Below are positions 47,916 through 57,366 of a DNA stretch of 64,000 nt, piece after piece (positions within the stretch are counted from its first letter, which is position 1; each line of letters opens with the position of its first letter). A program made the position numbers and the translations under genes. The stretch comes from Pseudomonas entomophila L48 (GTDB lineage: Bacteria > Pseudomonadota > Gammaproteobacteria > Pseudomonadales > Pseudomonadaceae), in the NCBI RefSeq assembly GCF_000026105.1, contig NC_008027.1, positions 1,628,001-1,692,000 of the forward strand. Reading direction: 5' to 3'. The notes under the pieces are model-generated. The model was not told where the DNA came from. It ran no database searches and saw only the letters and a list, made by a program, of their open reading frames with translations.

Positions 47916-47974
47916 TCGTGGCCTGCCCCGGTCGGCGAACCAGGCTGAAGATCTACGTAATGTCAGCGGCAAAG

Positions 47975-48010
47975 AAAAAGCCCCGCCAGTTCGCACTGGC
48001 GGGGCTTTTT
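47975..48010. terminator. Bidirectional terminator between murB and rne
   Basis: A perfect 16-base stem (AAAAAGCCCCGCCAGT) with a TCGC loop ends in T5 on both strands, so it can stop transcription from both the murB and rne sides. Confidence 0.94.
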
Positions 48011-48026
48011 CATTCAGCCGTTGCTA

Positions 48027-51000
48027 TCAACCGTGATGAGGCTTGTGCTCGTCAGCGGTTTCCAGGGCTTCTGCCGGTGCGGCCTGGGCGGCAGCCAGGG
48101 CTGCAGCCGCCTCGGCTTCACGCTTGCGGCGGCGTACTTCACGCGGGTCGTTCGGCGCACGGCCGTTCGGCAGCATGATGGTGGACGGCTCGACCGGAGC
48201 GGCTGCCTCTTCGACCGGCGCCTGTTCGGCGACAACCGGCGCAGGCTCGGCTGCTGCGGCTTCGACCACTTCAGCTTGCACTTCGGCAGGCTTGGCCTCG
48301 ACGTGCGGAGCAGGTTGCTCGGCAACCGGAGCCTCGACAGCTTCGACGACCGACGCTTTTTCGATTTCGCCAGCTTCCACTACCGGGGCTTGCTCGACCG
48401 GTGCCGATTCGACGGCCGCTTCAACGATGGCGACAGGCTGCTCGACGGCTGCCTCGACCACCGGCTGGGGTGCCACTTCAACCACGGGCTCGATGCTCGG
48501 CTCTACAACAACGGCCGGCTCGCTGACAGGCTGTTCCACCACGGGGGCGATGCTGACCTGCTCGGCGACGACCTCGGTGATTTCCACCTGGGTCTCGGCT
48601 ACGGCGGCGTTGGCGCGTTCGGCCTGCTGGTTGGCTTCGGCTTCGGCGTCAGTGCTGATGTTGCTGGTGGCAACGGCGGCAGTGACGGCGATGCCGGCGG
48701 CCAGTTCGGCACCCAGCTCGCTGGCCTGGTGCTGCTGTGGCTGCTGCTCTTCGCTGCCGTCTTCGTCGCCTTCGATCAGCTCGCCATTGGCGTTGCGCTG
48801 ACGTTCACGACGGTTGCTGCGGCGACGCTGGCCACGGGAGCGGCGGCGCGGACGCTCGCCATCGGCGCCTTCCTGCTCGTCCAGCAGCAGTTCTTCGTTC
48901 GGCAGTTGCTCTTCGGTCAGCTCGGCGGCCTGTTCGGCTACCTGCTCGTCAGGACGCAGTTGGCGCTCTTCACGTGGCGGACGAGGCTGACGCTCTTCAC
49001 GAGGTGCGCGTTCTTCACGTGGGGCACGTTCTTCACGAGGCGCACGCTCTTCGCGTGGGGCGCGTTCTTCACGAGGTGCGCGCTCTTCGCGTGGAGCGCG
49101 TTCTTCACGCGGTGCGCGCTCTTCACGTGGAGCACGCTCTTCACGTGGTGTGCGTTCTTCGCGAGGCGCACGCTCTTCACGCGGTGCGCGTTCTTCACGT
49201 GGCTGACGCTCTTCACGGGCTACCGGTGCGGCATCCAGTGGCTCGCGCAGTTCGCGTACACGCTCTTCGCGGTTGCCGCGACGGTCTTCACGAGGCTGGC
49301 GTGGCTGGCGCTCTTCACGCGGCGCACGCTCTTCACGTGGGGCGCGTTCTTCGCGAGGTTGACGCTCTTCACGTGGGGCACGCTCGTTGCGCTCTTCACG
49401 CGGCTTGCGCTCTTCATCGCGACGACCGCCACGGTTGCGGCTCTGCTGGCGACCGTTGCGACGCTCCTCGTTGCGCGACGAGCGCTCGGTGGCCGGCTTC
49501 TCGGTGTTCACGGCCGGTGCGGCGGCAGGTTCTTCCTTGCCGGCGAACAGGCTGACCAGCGACTTGACCAGGCCCTTGAACAGGCTCGGCTCCGGGGCGC
49601 TCTGTACGGGCGCGGCCGGTGCGGCTGGCTCTTCAGCGACGGCTGGTGCCGGGGCGTTGGCGCGTGCCGGTGCGGTCTTGACCGCGGCTTCCTGGCGAAC
49701 CAGGGTGCGGGTGGCGGTCGGCTGCGGGGCTTCTTCCGCTTCGGTCGAGGCGATCTCGTAGCTGGACTGGCTGCTCAGCACGTCCGGGTTGTCGTCGCGC
49801 AGGCGCTGGACTTCGAAGTGCGGGGTTTCCAGGTGATCGTTCGGCAGGATGATGATGCGCGCACGGGTGCGCAGTTCGATCTTGGTGATCGAGTTGCGCT
49901 TCTCGTTGAGCAGGAAGGCAGCCACCGGAATCGGTACCTGGGCACGCACTTCGGCGGTGCGGTCCTTCAGGGCTTCTTCTTCGATCAGGCGCAGGATGGC
50001 CAGGGACAGCGACTCGACGTCACGGATGATGCCGGTGCCGGAGCAGCGCGGGCAGACGATGCCACTGCTTTCACCCAGCGATGGGCGCAGGCGCTGGCGG
50101 GACATCTCCAGCAGGCCGAAGCGCGAAATGCGGCCAACTTGCACGCGGGCGCGGTCGGCTTCCAGGCATTCACGCACACGCTCTTCGACGGCGCGCTGGT
50201 TCTTGGCCGGGGTCATGTCGATGAAGTCGATGACGATCAGGCCGCCGATGTCGCGCAGGCGCAGCTGGCGGGCGATTTCCTCGGCCGCTTCCAGGTTGGT
50301 CTGCAGCGCGGTTTCCTCGATGTCGCTGCCTTTGGTGGCGCGCGCCGAGTTGATGTCGATGGAGACCAGGGCTTCGGTCGGGTCGATGACGATCGAGCCG
50401 CCAGACGGCAGGTCGACCACACGCTGGAAGGCGGTCTCGATCTGGCTTTCGATCTGGAAGCGGTTGAACAGCGGCACGCTGTCTTCGTACAGCTTGACCT
50501 TGCTGGCGTACTGCGGCATCACCTGGCGGATGAAGGTCAGGGCTTCTTCCTGGGCGTCGATGCTGTCGATCAGCACTTCGCCGATGTCCTGGCGCAGGTA
50601 GTCGCGGATGGCGCGGATGATGACGTTGCTTTCCTGGTAGATCAGGAACGGCGCGACGCGGTCTTGCGAGGCTTCCTTGATGGCGGTCCACAGCTGCAGC
50701 AGGTAGTCGAGGTCCCACTGCATTTCTTCGCTGCTGCGGCCAAGGCCCGCGGTGCGCACGATCAGGCCCATGTCGCCCGGAACGGTCAGGCCGTTCAGCG
50801 CTTCACGCAGTTCGTTGCGCTCTTCGCCTTCGATGCGGCGGGAGATGCCGCCGGCGCGCGGGTTGTTGGGCATCAGCACCAGGTAGCGGCCGGCCAGGCT
50901 GATGAAGGTGGTCAGGGCGGCGCCTTTGTTGCCGCGCTCTTCCTTCTCGACCTGGACGATGACTTCCTGGCCTTCGCTCAGTACTTCCTTGATGTTGACC

Positions 51001-51254
51001 CGGCCTTCGGGGGGCTTCTTGAAGTATTCGCGGGAGATTTCCTTCAGCGGCAGGAAGCCGTGACGTTCGGAGCCGAAGTCGACGAAGGCGGCTTCAAGGC
51101 TGGGCTCGATCCGGGTGATCTTGCCTTTGTAGATGTTGGCCTTCTTCTGCTCACGGGCGCCGGACTCGATGTCCAGGTCGTAGAGGCGTTGGCCGTCCAC
51201 CAGGGCTACACGCAACTCTTCGGGTTGAGTCGCGTTAATCAGCATTCTTTTCAT
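48027..51254 (-). CDS. rne: Ribonuclease E
   Basis: This 1075-residue protein starts [20 protein letters not shown]. The catalytic half has the S1 domain (about residues 35-120), the 5'-sensor/RNase H part, the DNase-I-like site ([30 protein letters not shown]) and the zinc-link CPRCSGTG near residue 404. The C-terminal half is unstructured: an Arg/Glu repeat tract (APREER units) and a long Ala/Val/Glu/Pro tail with degradosome-binding roles. It cuts mRNA and processes rRNA and tRNA at the inner membrane. It has a leader of about 730 nt, which fits autoregulation as known for rne in E. coli. Confidence 0.97.
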   Translation of the reverse strand: MKRMLINATQPEELRVALVDGQRLYDLDIESGAREQKKANIYKGKITRIEPSLEAAFVDFGSERHGFLPLKEISREYFKKPPEGRVNIKEVLSEGQEVIVQVEKEERGNKGAALTTFISLAGRYLVLMPNNPRAGGISRRIEGEERNELREALNGLTVPGDMGLIVRTAGLGRSSEEMQWDLDYLLQLWTAIKEASQDRVAPFLIYQESNVIIRAIRDYLRQDIGEVLIDSIDAQEEALTFIRQVMPQYASKVKLYEDSVPLFNRFQIESQIETAFQRVVDLPSGGSIVIDPTEALVSIDINSARATKGSDIEETALQTNLEAAEEIARQLRLRDIGGLIVIDFIDMTPAKNQRAVEERVRECLEADRARVQVGRISRFGLLEMSRQRLRPSLGESSGIVCPRCSGTGIIRDVESLSLAILRLIEEEALKDRTAEVRAQVPIPVAAFLLNEKRNSITKIELRTRARIIILPNDHLETPHFEVQRLRDDNPDVLSSQSSYEIASTEAEEAPQPTATRTLVRQEAAVKTAPARANAPAPAVAEEPAAPAAPVQSAPEPSLFKGLVKSLVSLFAGKEEPAAAPAVNTEKPATERSSRNEERRNGRQQSRNRGGRRDEERKPREERNERAPREERQPREERAPREERAPREERQPRQPREDRRGNREERVRELREPLDAAPVAREERQPREERAPREERAPREERTPREERAPREERAPREERAPREERAPREERAPREERAPREERAPREERAPREERQPRPPREERQLRPDEQVAEQAAELTEEQLPNEELLLDEQEGADGERPRRRSRGQRRRSNRRERQRNANGELIEGDEDGSEEQQPQQHQASELGAELAAGIAVTAAVATSNISTDAEAEANQQAERANAAVAETQVEITEVVAEQVSIAPVVEQPVSEPAVVVEPSIEPVVEVAPQPVVEAAVEQPVAIVEAAVESAPVEQAPVVEAGEIEKASVVEAVEAPVAEQPAPHVEAKPAEVQAEVVEAAAAEPAPVVAEQAPVEEAAAPVEPSTIMLPNGRAPNDPREVRRRKREAEAAAALAAAQAAPAEALETADEHKPHHG
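48990..49210 (-). repeat. Tandem 18-base repeats coding APREER in RNase E
   Basis: About twelve near-identical 18-base units (GCGCTCTTCACGTGG-type on the plus strand) encode successive APREER hexapeptides, with single TPREER and QPREER variants. A shorter degenerate block lies at 49310-49400. Copy number is likely to vary between strains. Confidence 0.9.
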
Positions 51255-51986
51255 GTTGTACCGTCGGTTTCCGGGCTGCCGGAAACGGCGTTCGGCACAC
51301 GCGATTTTTCATGATCGGTGCCAAGGTGCGCAAAGGGTGGCGGGCCACCCCCGTGTCTGGCGACGTTCGGCACCAGCCGGTTGCCCAGCCTGCCGTGGTC
51401 GCGACGACGCGTCCTGTTTTGCGGTGCCAAAAGACCTGTCGAGCTTTTCGAATGTCATCCGAATCAATCGAACGGGCCTGGTGCACTCAGTCAGGAGGAG
51501 GAATCAACCGATCGTCCGTGGACGCCGCAAGGGCGTCTGTTCAGGACCTTGTCCGTCCGTCGCCCGATCACTGGGGCGGTGGGGGACGCAGTGCCACACG
51601 GTCCGAGGGCTGTGCATCTCCACCCTGCACGTATCCCTGAAAATTCGGTGCTGCCGCGCGCTGAATCCGCAACGGGTTGCATTTTTCGCCAGCCCGGATG
51701 CCGGGCTGGCGCCATAACATATCCAAGGCAGGTATTTCCGAAGCATTCGCCCAAATGCGCGGAAACGACGGTGGCGGGCAGAGGTACGGCGAAAAAGAAG
51801 CGGGTAAGCAGGTGAAACACCGCACTTGTCGTTTTTTTTCGGTCTTCTCTACACAGCGCTGGTGGCGATTCCAGGCAATTCGTTAAACTGGCGAACGCGC
51901 CGTAGGACGGCCTCGCGTCCTCGGGAACTGCGATGGTCAGGGCCGGCGAAGAGCCTGGTGCCGCTGGCCTGCCGCTTTTGGCGGCG
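51255..51986 (-). promoter_or_regulatory. Long 5' leader of rne
   Basis: Between the predicted rne start of transcription (near 51986) and the ATG at 51254 there are about 730 bases without a convincing gene. A perfect 11-base stem with a 3-base loop lies at 51687-51711 (arm CGCCAGCCCGG). It is not followed by a T run on the rne strand, so it is a structural hairpin rather than a terminator. The small open frames in the area lack ribosome sites and homology I recognise. By analogy with E. coli, the leader may bind RNase E for feedback control. Confidence 0.6.
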
Positions 51987-51992
51987 TTCGCG

Positions 51993-52021
51993 ACTATAGC
52001 AGCAATGATTAAGTGCTTCAA
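51993..52021 (-). promoter_or_regulatory. Promoter of rne
   Basis: On the minus strand TTGAAG (plus 52016-52021) and TATAGT (plus 51993-51998) are 17 bases apart, followed by CGCGAACGCC. This is a good sigma-70 match. It overlaps the upstream region of the divergent rluC promoter. Confidence 0.75.
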
Positions 52022-52034
52022 TTCCATAAAAAAT

Positions 52035-52043
52035 TGTTATGAT
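52035..52043 (+). promoter_or_regulatory. Extended -10 promoter of rluC
   Basis: TGTTATGAT is an extended -10 (TGn plus TATGAT). The -35 region is weak and overlaps the rne -35. Transcription would start at about 52050, which is the A of the rluC ATG. Confidence 0.6.
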
Positions 52044-52049
52044 CCCGCC

Positions 52050-53006
52050 ATGACGACCAATACCCCTCCGACTTCCGGCGTTCAGCTGATCGAAGTCGCG
52101 CCGGAGCTTGCCGGCCAACGCATCGACAATTTCCTCATCACGGCCCTCAAGGGCGTGCCCAAGACGCTGGTCTACCGCATCCTGCGCAAGGGTGAGGTTC
52201 GGGTCAACAAGGGCCGGATCAAGCCTGAGTACAAGCTCCAGGCGGGAGATATCGTGCGAGTGCCGCCCGTCCGCCTGCCCGAGCGCGACGAGCCGGCGCC
52301 GGTGGCCCAAGGGCTGCTGCAGCGCCTGGAAGCCGCGATTGTCTACGAGGACAAGGCGTTGATCGTGATGAACAAGCCGGCCGGCATCGCCGTGCACGGT
52401 GGCAGCGGCCTGAGCTTTGGTGTGATCGAGGCGCTGCGCCAGCTACGCCCGGACGCGAAAGAGCTGGAGCTGGTGCACCGCCTGGACCGCGACACCTCGG
52501 GCCTGCTGATGATCGCCAAGAAGCGCAGCATGTTGCGCCACCTGCATGCCGCGCTGCGTGGCGATGGTGTCGACAAGCGCTACATGGCGCTGGTGCGTGG
52601 GCACTGGCCAACCTCGAAGAAGCAAGTCAATGCGCCGTTGCAAAAGAGCAATCTGCGTTCTGGCGAGCGCATGGTCGAGGTGAATGACGAAGGCAAGGAG
52701 GCGCTGACGATGTTCCGTGTGCTGCGCCGCTTCGGTGAGTTCGCCACCATTGTCGAGGCGCGCCCGATCACCGGTCGCACCCACCAGATCCGTGTGCATA
52801 CGTTGCATGCCGGGCACATGATTGCTGGCGACAGCAAGTATGGCGACGAAGACTTCAGTCGTGAAATCCGCGAGCTGGGTGGCAAGCGCCTGTTCCTGCA
52901 CGCCTACCAGCTCACCGTGCCGCTGCCTGATGGCGGCGAGCTCAAGCTCGAGGCGCCGGTCGACGAGGTATGGGCCAAGACCGTGGAGCGCCTGAGCGCG
53001 ACCTGA
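52050..53006 (+). CDS. rluC: 23S rRNA pseudouridine synthase RluC
   Basis: The ATG at 52050 gives 318 residues. An N-terminal S4 domain ([20 protein letters not shown]) is followed by the catalytic domain with HRLDRDTSG (Asp146) and [13 protein letters not shown]. RluC makes pseudouridine 955, 2504 and 2580 in 23S rRNA. There is no Shine-Dalgarno sequence, and the -10 box ends 6 bases before the ATG, so the mRNA may be leaderless. It is divergent from rne, the arrangement also known in enterobacteria. The HAD gene follows after 5 bases. Confidence 0.94.
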   Translation: MTTNTPPTSGVQLIEVAPELAGQRIDNFLITALKGVPKTLVYRILRKGEVRVNKGRIKPEYKLQAGDIVRVPPVRLPERDEPAPVAQGLLQRLEAAIVYEDKALIVMNKPAGIAVHGGSGLSFGVIEALRQLRPDAKELELVHRLDRDTSGLLMIAKKRSMLRHLHAALRGDGVDKRYMALVRGHWPTSKKQVNAPLQKSNLRSGERMVEVNDEGKEALTMFRVLRRFGEFATIVEARPITGRTHQIRVHTLHAGHMIAGDSKYGDEDFSREIRELGGKRLFLHAYQLTVPLPDGGELKLEAPVDEVWAKTVERLSAT

Positions 53007-53011
53007 CTCGG

Positions 53012-53692
53012 ATGAAAAAACACTACGAACTGCTGATCTTCGATTGGGACGGTACCCTGGCCGACTCCATTGGGCGCATTGTCGAGGCCATGAACCTGGC
53101 CGCGGCGCGCGCCGGCGAAGCGCCGAGCAGTGACGAGGCGATCAAGGGCATCATAGGGTTGGCGTTGGCGGAGGCGATCTCCACGCTTTACCCGCATCTT
53201 GATTCGCGGCAGGTCGAAACCTTCCGCCAGCACTACGCCGATGTCTACATGGCGCTGGATCAGCAGCCTTCGCCGCTGTTCGATGGCGTCGTCGAGTCGC
53301 TGGAGGCCTTTCGTCGCGAGGGGTATCGTCTGGCGGTCGCCACTGGCAAGGCGCGCCGTGGGCTGGATCGAGTGCTCAAGGCCAATGGCTGGGAAGGCTA
53401 CTTCGACATCACCCGCGCCGCCGACGAAACACGGGGTAAGCCGCATCCGCTGATGCTCGAGGAAATTCTCGCCCATTGCCGGGTCGAACCCGGGCAGGCA
53501 TTGATGGTCGGAGATTCGGCATTCGATCTGCTGATGGCCAGCAACGCCGGCATGCACTCGGTGGCGGTCGGTTACGGGGCCATGCCCCTGCAGGCCCTGG
53601 CTGAGTTCGGGCCGCAAGTGTGCATCGAGCATTTTTCCCAGTTGCGTGAATGGCTGGCTGGCCGCGCGCATTCCAATTTCCAAGGTAGGTAA
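53012..53692 (+). CDS. HAD-family hydrolase (phosphoglycolate phosphatase-like)
   Basis: This 226-residue HAD phosphatase has motif I FDWDGTLADS (Asp11 and Asp13), motif II ATGKARRGLD with Thr and Lys region, and motif IV MVGDSAFDLLMASNAG. The cap (about residues 20-90) is of the phosphoglycolate phosphatase/YjjG type. In gammaproteobacteria it regularly sits between rluC and sppA. The substrate is unknown. It is coupled to sppA, 2 bases apart. Confidence 0.92.
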   Translation: MKKHYELLIFDWDGTLADSIGRIVEAMNLAAARAGEAPSSDEAIKGIIGLALAEAISTLYPHLDSRQVETFRQHYADVYMALDQQPSPLFDGVVESLEAFRREGYRLAVATGKARRGLDRVLKANGWEGYFDITRAADETRGKPHPLMLEEILAHCRVEPGQALMVGDSAFDLLMASNAGMHSVAVGYGAMPLQALAEFGPQVCIEHFSQLREWLAGRAHSNFQGR

Positions 53693-53694
53693 GC

Positions 53695-54678
53695 ATGACG
53701 GACGAATGGAAGGCTCCTGAGCCTGAAGATGGCGAAGATCGTAAGAGTTGGAAGCTGCTGGAGAAGACGCTTTTGGCGGGTGTCCAGGAGCAGCGTCGGG
53801 CGCGGCGTTGGGGCATCTTTTTCAAGCTGCTGACCTTCGTCTATCTGTTTGGCATGCTGGCCTTGTTCACGCCGTTGATGGATGTGGACAAGGCCGCTTC
53901 GCGTAGTGGCAGCCACACGGCGTTGGTCGAGGTGCGTGGTGTGATCGCCGACCAGGAGCCGGCCAGCGCCGACAATATCGTCAAGAGCCTGCGCGAGGCG
54001 TTCAAGGACTCGAAGACCAAGGCTGTGGTGATGCGTATCAATAGCCCGGGTGGCAGTCCGGTGCAGGCGGGCTACGTCTATGACGAAATCCGTCGTCTGC
54101 GTGGCGAGTATCCGGCTATCAAGCTGTATGCGGTGATCACTGATCTCGGGGCGTCCGGTGCCTATTACATTGCCAGTGCTGCCGACGAGATCTATGCCGA
54201 CAAGGCGAGCCTGGTCGGGTCTATCGGTGTGACCGCCGCCGGTTACGGCTTCGTCGGCGCCATGGGCAAGCTGGGTGTGGAGCGTCGCACCTACACCGCT
54301 GGCGAACACAAGGCTTTCCTCGACCCGTTCTCACCGCAAAAGCCTGAAGAGACAGCGTTCTGGCAGGGGGTGCTGGATACCACGCATCGCCAGTTCATCG
54401 CCGTGGTCAAGCAGGGGCGGGGAGAGCGCCTGAAGGACAAGGAGCACCCGGAGCTGTTCAGTGGCCTGATCTGGTCGGGCGAGCAGGCCAAGGAGCTTGG
54501 CCTGGTGGATGGGCTGGGTAGTGCCAGCTACGTTGCCCGCGAGATCGTGGGCGAGAAGGAGTTGGTCGACTTCACTGTTCAGGAGTCGCCTTTCGATCGA
54601 TTCTCCAAGCGCTTGGGGGCCAGCGTTGCTGAGCGCCTGTCAATGTACATGGGCTTCCAGGGGCCTTCCCTGCGTTGA
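53695..54678 (+). CDS. sppA: S49 signal peptide peptidase SppA
   Basis: The 327-residue protein has one TM helix near residues 42-62 (IFFKLLTFVYLFGMLALFTP). The S49 core follows, with INSPGGSPVQAGY, the catalytic Ser in DLGASGAYYIAS, VGSIGVTAAGYGF and the catalytic Lys near AGEHKAFLDPF. It is the short SppA form that works as an oligomer on the periplasmic face to remove cleaved signal peptides. Confidence 0.93.
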   Translation: MTDEWKAPEPEDGEDRKSWKLLEKTLLAGVQEQRRARRWGIFFKLLTFVYLFGMLALFTPLMDVDKAASRSGSHTALVEVRGVIADQEPASADNIVKSLREAFKDSKTKAVVMRINSPGGSPVQAGYVYDEIRRLRGEYPAIKLYAVITDLGASGAYYIASAADEIYADKASLVGSIGVTAAGYGFVGAMGKLGVERRTYTAGEHKAFLDPFSPQKPEETAFWQGVLDTTHRQFIAVVKQGRGERLKDKEHPELFSGLIWSGEQAKELGLVDGLGSASYVAREIVGEKELVDFTVQESPFDRFSKRLGASVAERLSMYMGFQGPSLR

Positions 54679-54682
54679 TTGC

Positions 54683-54733
54683 TGTTCGCCGACAAGCCGG
54701 CTCCTGCCGGTAGGAGCCGGCTTGTCGGCGAAC
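54683..54733. repeat. Inverted REP pair (GCCGAC variant)
   Basis: The arms TGTTCGCCGACAAGCCGGCT and its reverse complement, ending at 54733, are separated by only a few bases. Confidence 0.9.
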
Positions 54734-54738
54734 AAGTC

Positions 54739-55317
54739 TCAAGGTGCCTGCACACCTTCCTTGTGCAGCATGTCCACCAATCGAATCAGTGGCAGTCCGA
54801 TCAGGCTCGTGGCATCGCAGCCATGGGTGCTCTGGAACAGGCTTACCCCCAATCCCTCTGCCTTGAAGCTCCCGGCACAGTCGAGCGGCTGTTCGGCTGT
54901 CACGTAGCGCTCCACTTGTTCCCTGCTCAATTCGCGCAATGTCACGGTAAACGGCACGCAATCGACCTGGCATTGCCCGGTGGCGGTGTTGAGCAGCGTC
55001 AGGCCGGTGAGAAAGGTGACGTGCTGTCCACTGGCAGCCAGTAGTTGTTCGCAGGCGCGTTCGAAGGTGTGTGGCTTGCCGAGGATCTGTTCGCCCAGGA
55101 CCGCGACCTGGTCGGAACCGATGATCAGGTGGTCGGGGTGGCTGCCAGCCAGTGCCTCGGCTTTTTGTCGTGCCAGGCGCCGCACCAGCTCGACGGCGGG
55201 TTCGTCATCCTGGCGCCGTTCGTCTAGGTCGGGGCTTGCCCAGGTAAAAGGCAGGCGCAGGCGGGCGAGCAGTTCGCGGCGGTAGGGGGAGCTGGAAGCC
55301 AGTAACAAGGGAAGCAT
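54739..55317 (-). CDS. Maf-family nucleotide pyrophosphatase (YceF type)
   Basis: The ATG at 55317 gives 192 residues. It is a Maf/HAM1-fold enzyme with LLLASSSPYRRELLARL, the general base in IGSDQVAVL and a CAGSFKAEGLG loop. The YceF subgroup hydrolyses 7-methyl-GTP and keeps modified nucleotides out of RNA. It is divergent from yceD. Confidence 0.93.
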   Translation of the reverse strand: MLPLLLASSSPYRRELLARLRLPFTWASPDLDERRQDDEPAVELVRRLARQKAEALAGSHPDHLIIGSDQVAVLGEQILGKPHTFERACEQLLAASGQHVTFLTGLTLLNTATGQCQVDCVPFTVTLRELSREQVERYVTAEQPLDCAGSFKAEGLGVSLFQSTHGCDATSLIGLPLIRLVDMLHKEGVQAP

Positions 55318-55374
55318 GGTAGACTCCTGGTCAATTACCCCGAATTCTAACATGTGTGATGTGCCGAATTTCCT

Positions 55375-55403
55375 TTGACAGGGAGGGGGTGCATCCCTAG
55401 AAT
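55375..55403 (+). promoter_or_regulatory. Strong sigma-70 promoter of yceD-rpmF
   Basis: TTGACA (55375-55380) and TAGAAT (55398-55403) are 17 bases apart. Transcription should start near 55410, three bases before the yceD ATG. Confidence 0.88.
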
Positions 55404-55412
55404 GCTGCGCCT

Positions 55413-55940
55413 ATGTTGAATGACCAGATTCCATCTCACGTTGACCCGCGCAAATTGGCTGATCGTGGTGTAACCCTCGAGGGTTCGCTGCAACTCGCTG
55501 ATTTGGAAAGACTCTGCGACCCGCTTTCCGACACTGTCGGTACGGTGCAGGCGAAGTTCGATTTTGAGCGAGACGAGCAGCACGTTGTGGTTATCCACAG
55601 CGAGCTTGATGTCGCGGTCAAAATGGTTTGCCAGCGTTGTCTTGAGCTGGTCACCCTTCCCGTCCACAGCGAATGTACATACGCCGTGGTGAAGGAGGGT
55701 GCAAATACCCAGTCGTTGCCGAAAGGCTATGACGTGCTGGAACTGGGCGAAGATCCTTTGGATCTGCAGGCGCTGATCGAGGAAGAGCTGCTGCTCGCTC
55801 TCCCCATCGTACCTGCTCATCATCCGGAAGAATGCCAGCAGCCGGCGGGCGCAGATGAGCCCGAGCCGAGCAAGGACGAGGTATCGCGGTCCAACCCGTT
55901 CAGTGTTTTGGCGCAGTTAAAGCGTGACCCAAACGTTTAG
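55413..55940 (+). CDS. yceD: 23S rRNA accumulation protein YceD (DUF177)
   Basis: This 175-residue protein has the DUF177 core: FERDEQHVVVIHSELDVAVK, then MVCQRCLELVTLPVHSE (CxxC). It supports 23S rRNA accumulation and stands in front of rpmF in most proteobacteria. There is no ribosome site, because the start codon is only about three bases from the predicted start of transcription. The C-terminal end is acidic. Confidence 0.93.
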   Translation: MLNDQIPSHVDPRKLADRGVTLEGSLQLADLERLCDPLSDTVGTVQAKFDFERDEQHVVVIHSELDVAVKMVCQRCLELVTLPVHSECTYAVVKEGANTQSLPKGYDVLELGEDPLDLQALIEEELLLALPIVPAHHPEECQQPAGADEPEPSKDEVSRSNPFSVLAQLKRDPNV

Positions 55941-55953
55941 GAGTTAATCAATT

Positions 55954-56136
55954 ATGGCTGTTCAGCAGAACAAAAAATCCCGCTCTGCCCGTGACATGCG
56001 CCGTTCCCACGACGCCCTGTCGGAAAACGCGCTGTCGGTAGAAAAAACCACCGGTGAAGTACACCTGCGTCACCACGTTTCGCCAGAAGGCGTATACCGT
56101 GGTCGCAAAGTGATCGACAAGGGCGCTGACGAGTAA
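55954..56136 (+). CDS. rpmF: 50S ribosomal protein L32
   Basis: The 60-residue protein reads [20 protein letters not shown], the L32 pattern. The zinc Cys residues are absent, as in Pseudomonas generally. AGGAG lies 9 bases before the ATG. It is co-transcribed with yceD and plsX. Confidence 0.97.
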
Positions 56137-56139
56137 TCC

Positions 56140-57150
56140 TTGTCCGCTCAGATCATCGCGATCGACGCAATGGGCGGGGACTTCGGTCCCCGCAACATTG
56201 TCCAGGCTAGCATTGCCTGCCTTTCGGCTACTCCCTCGCTGCACCTGACCCTCGTCGGTCAACCCTCCCTCCTTGAAGATCTTGTCAGTGGCCAATCGGC
56301 TGCGGATCGCGCGCGCCTGCAAATTGTTGCGGCCAGTGAGGTGATCGGCATGGATGAGCGGCCGTCGCAAGCGTTGCGGGGCAAGCCTGACTCGTCGATG
56401 CGCGTCGCCCTCGAGCTGGTCCGTGACGGCAAGGCCCAGGCTTGTGTGAGTGCTGGCAATACCGGCGCGCTCATGGCTCTTTCGCGCCTGGTGCTCAAGA
56501 CCTTGCCGGGTATCGACCGGCCGGCGATGGTCGCGGCCATTCCCACTCAGGCGGGCTACTGCCAGTTGCTCGATCTTGGGGCTAATGTCGATTGCAGTGC
56601 CGAGAACCTCTACCAGTTTGCCGTGATGGGCTCGGTGGCCGCCCAGGCCTTGGGGGTCCATCGGCCGCGGGTGGCGCTGCTCAATATTGGCACCGAGGAC
56701 ATCAAGGGCAACCAGCAGGTCAAGCTCGCCGCCAGTCTTTTGCAGAATGCCCGGGGCCTCAACTACATCGGTTTCGTCGAGGGTGATGGCTTGTATCGGG
56801 GTGAGGCTGACGTGGTGGTCTGCGATGGCTTCGTCGGCAATATCCTGCTCAAGTCCAGTGAGGGCCTGGCTACCATGATCGGGGCGCGTATCGAGACGTT
56901 GTTCCGTGGTGGTCTGTTGGCGCGCGCCGCAGGCGCCATGGCTATGCCGCTGCTCAGGCGCCTGCAGGCCGACCTGGCGCCGGCGCGACATAATGGCGCA
57001 AGCTTCCTCGGCTTGCAGGGAATCGTCATCAAGAGTCATGGTTCGGCGGGTGTTCAAGGCTTGCAGAGTGCCATCCAGCGGGCCCTGATCGAGATTCAGG
57101 AGAACCTGCCGCAACGTTTGCACGGGCGGCTCGAAGACCTGCTGCCTTGA
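56140..57150 (+). CDS. plsX: Phosphate acyltransferase PlsX
   Basis: The start is TTG at 56140 ([20 protein letters not shown]), three bases after the rpmF stop, with no clear own ribosome site, so translation depends on coupling. The 336 residues have the family motifs [25 protein letters not shown] and [12 protein letters not shown]. PlsX makes acyl-phosphate from acyl-ACP for PlsY. It opens the lipid cluster that continues with fabD. Confidence 0.95.
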
Positions 57151-57160
57151 CGCCTGTGGC

Positions 57161-57226
57161 GGCCTCATCGCGGATGAATCCGCTCCTACGGGGGCGTGTA
57201 GGAGCGGACTCATCCGCGATGAGGCC
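57161..57226. repeat. Inverted REP pair (GGATGAATCC type)
   Basis: The arms GGCCTCATCGCGGATGAATC and its near-complete reverse complement (one mismatch, ATGAATCC against GGACTCAT) are 57161-57190 and 57195-57226. Confidence 0.9.
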
Positions 57227-57366
57227 GGCAAGACCTTAGGCATATCGCCCGTGAAGTGCTTAAATGTGACCGCTTGGTCTGTCGCTCCATCCAAGCATTC
57301 AGATTGCGCGCCCGGCCCAAGGCCCGGCGCACCCCATTCGACGACAAGATCATAAGGGCTTGTTCA

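Noticed and set aside
48990..49400. CRISPR-like array
   Set aside because: The repeats are in frame, touch each other without spacers and encode a hexapeptide in RNase E.
48021..51314. Plus-strand open frame of 1097 codons antisense to rne
   Set aside because: Its low-complexity content (repeated Phe/Thr/Arg and Leu/Ala stretches) mirrors the rne codon pattern, it has no ribosome site, and rne has full family homology. It is a shadow of a GC-rich repetitive gene.
51318..52027. Several frames of 80-180 codons in the rne leader
   Set aside because: None has a ribosome site, signal or familiar motif; they overlap each other on both strands and are Pro/Arg-rich as random GC-rich frames are.
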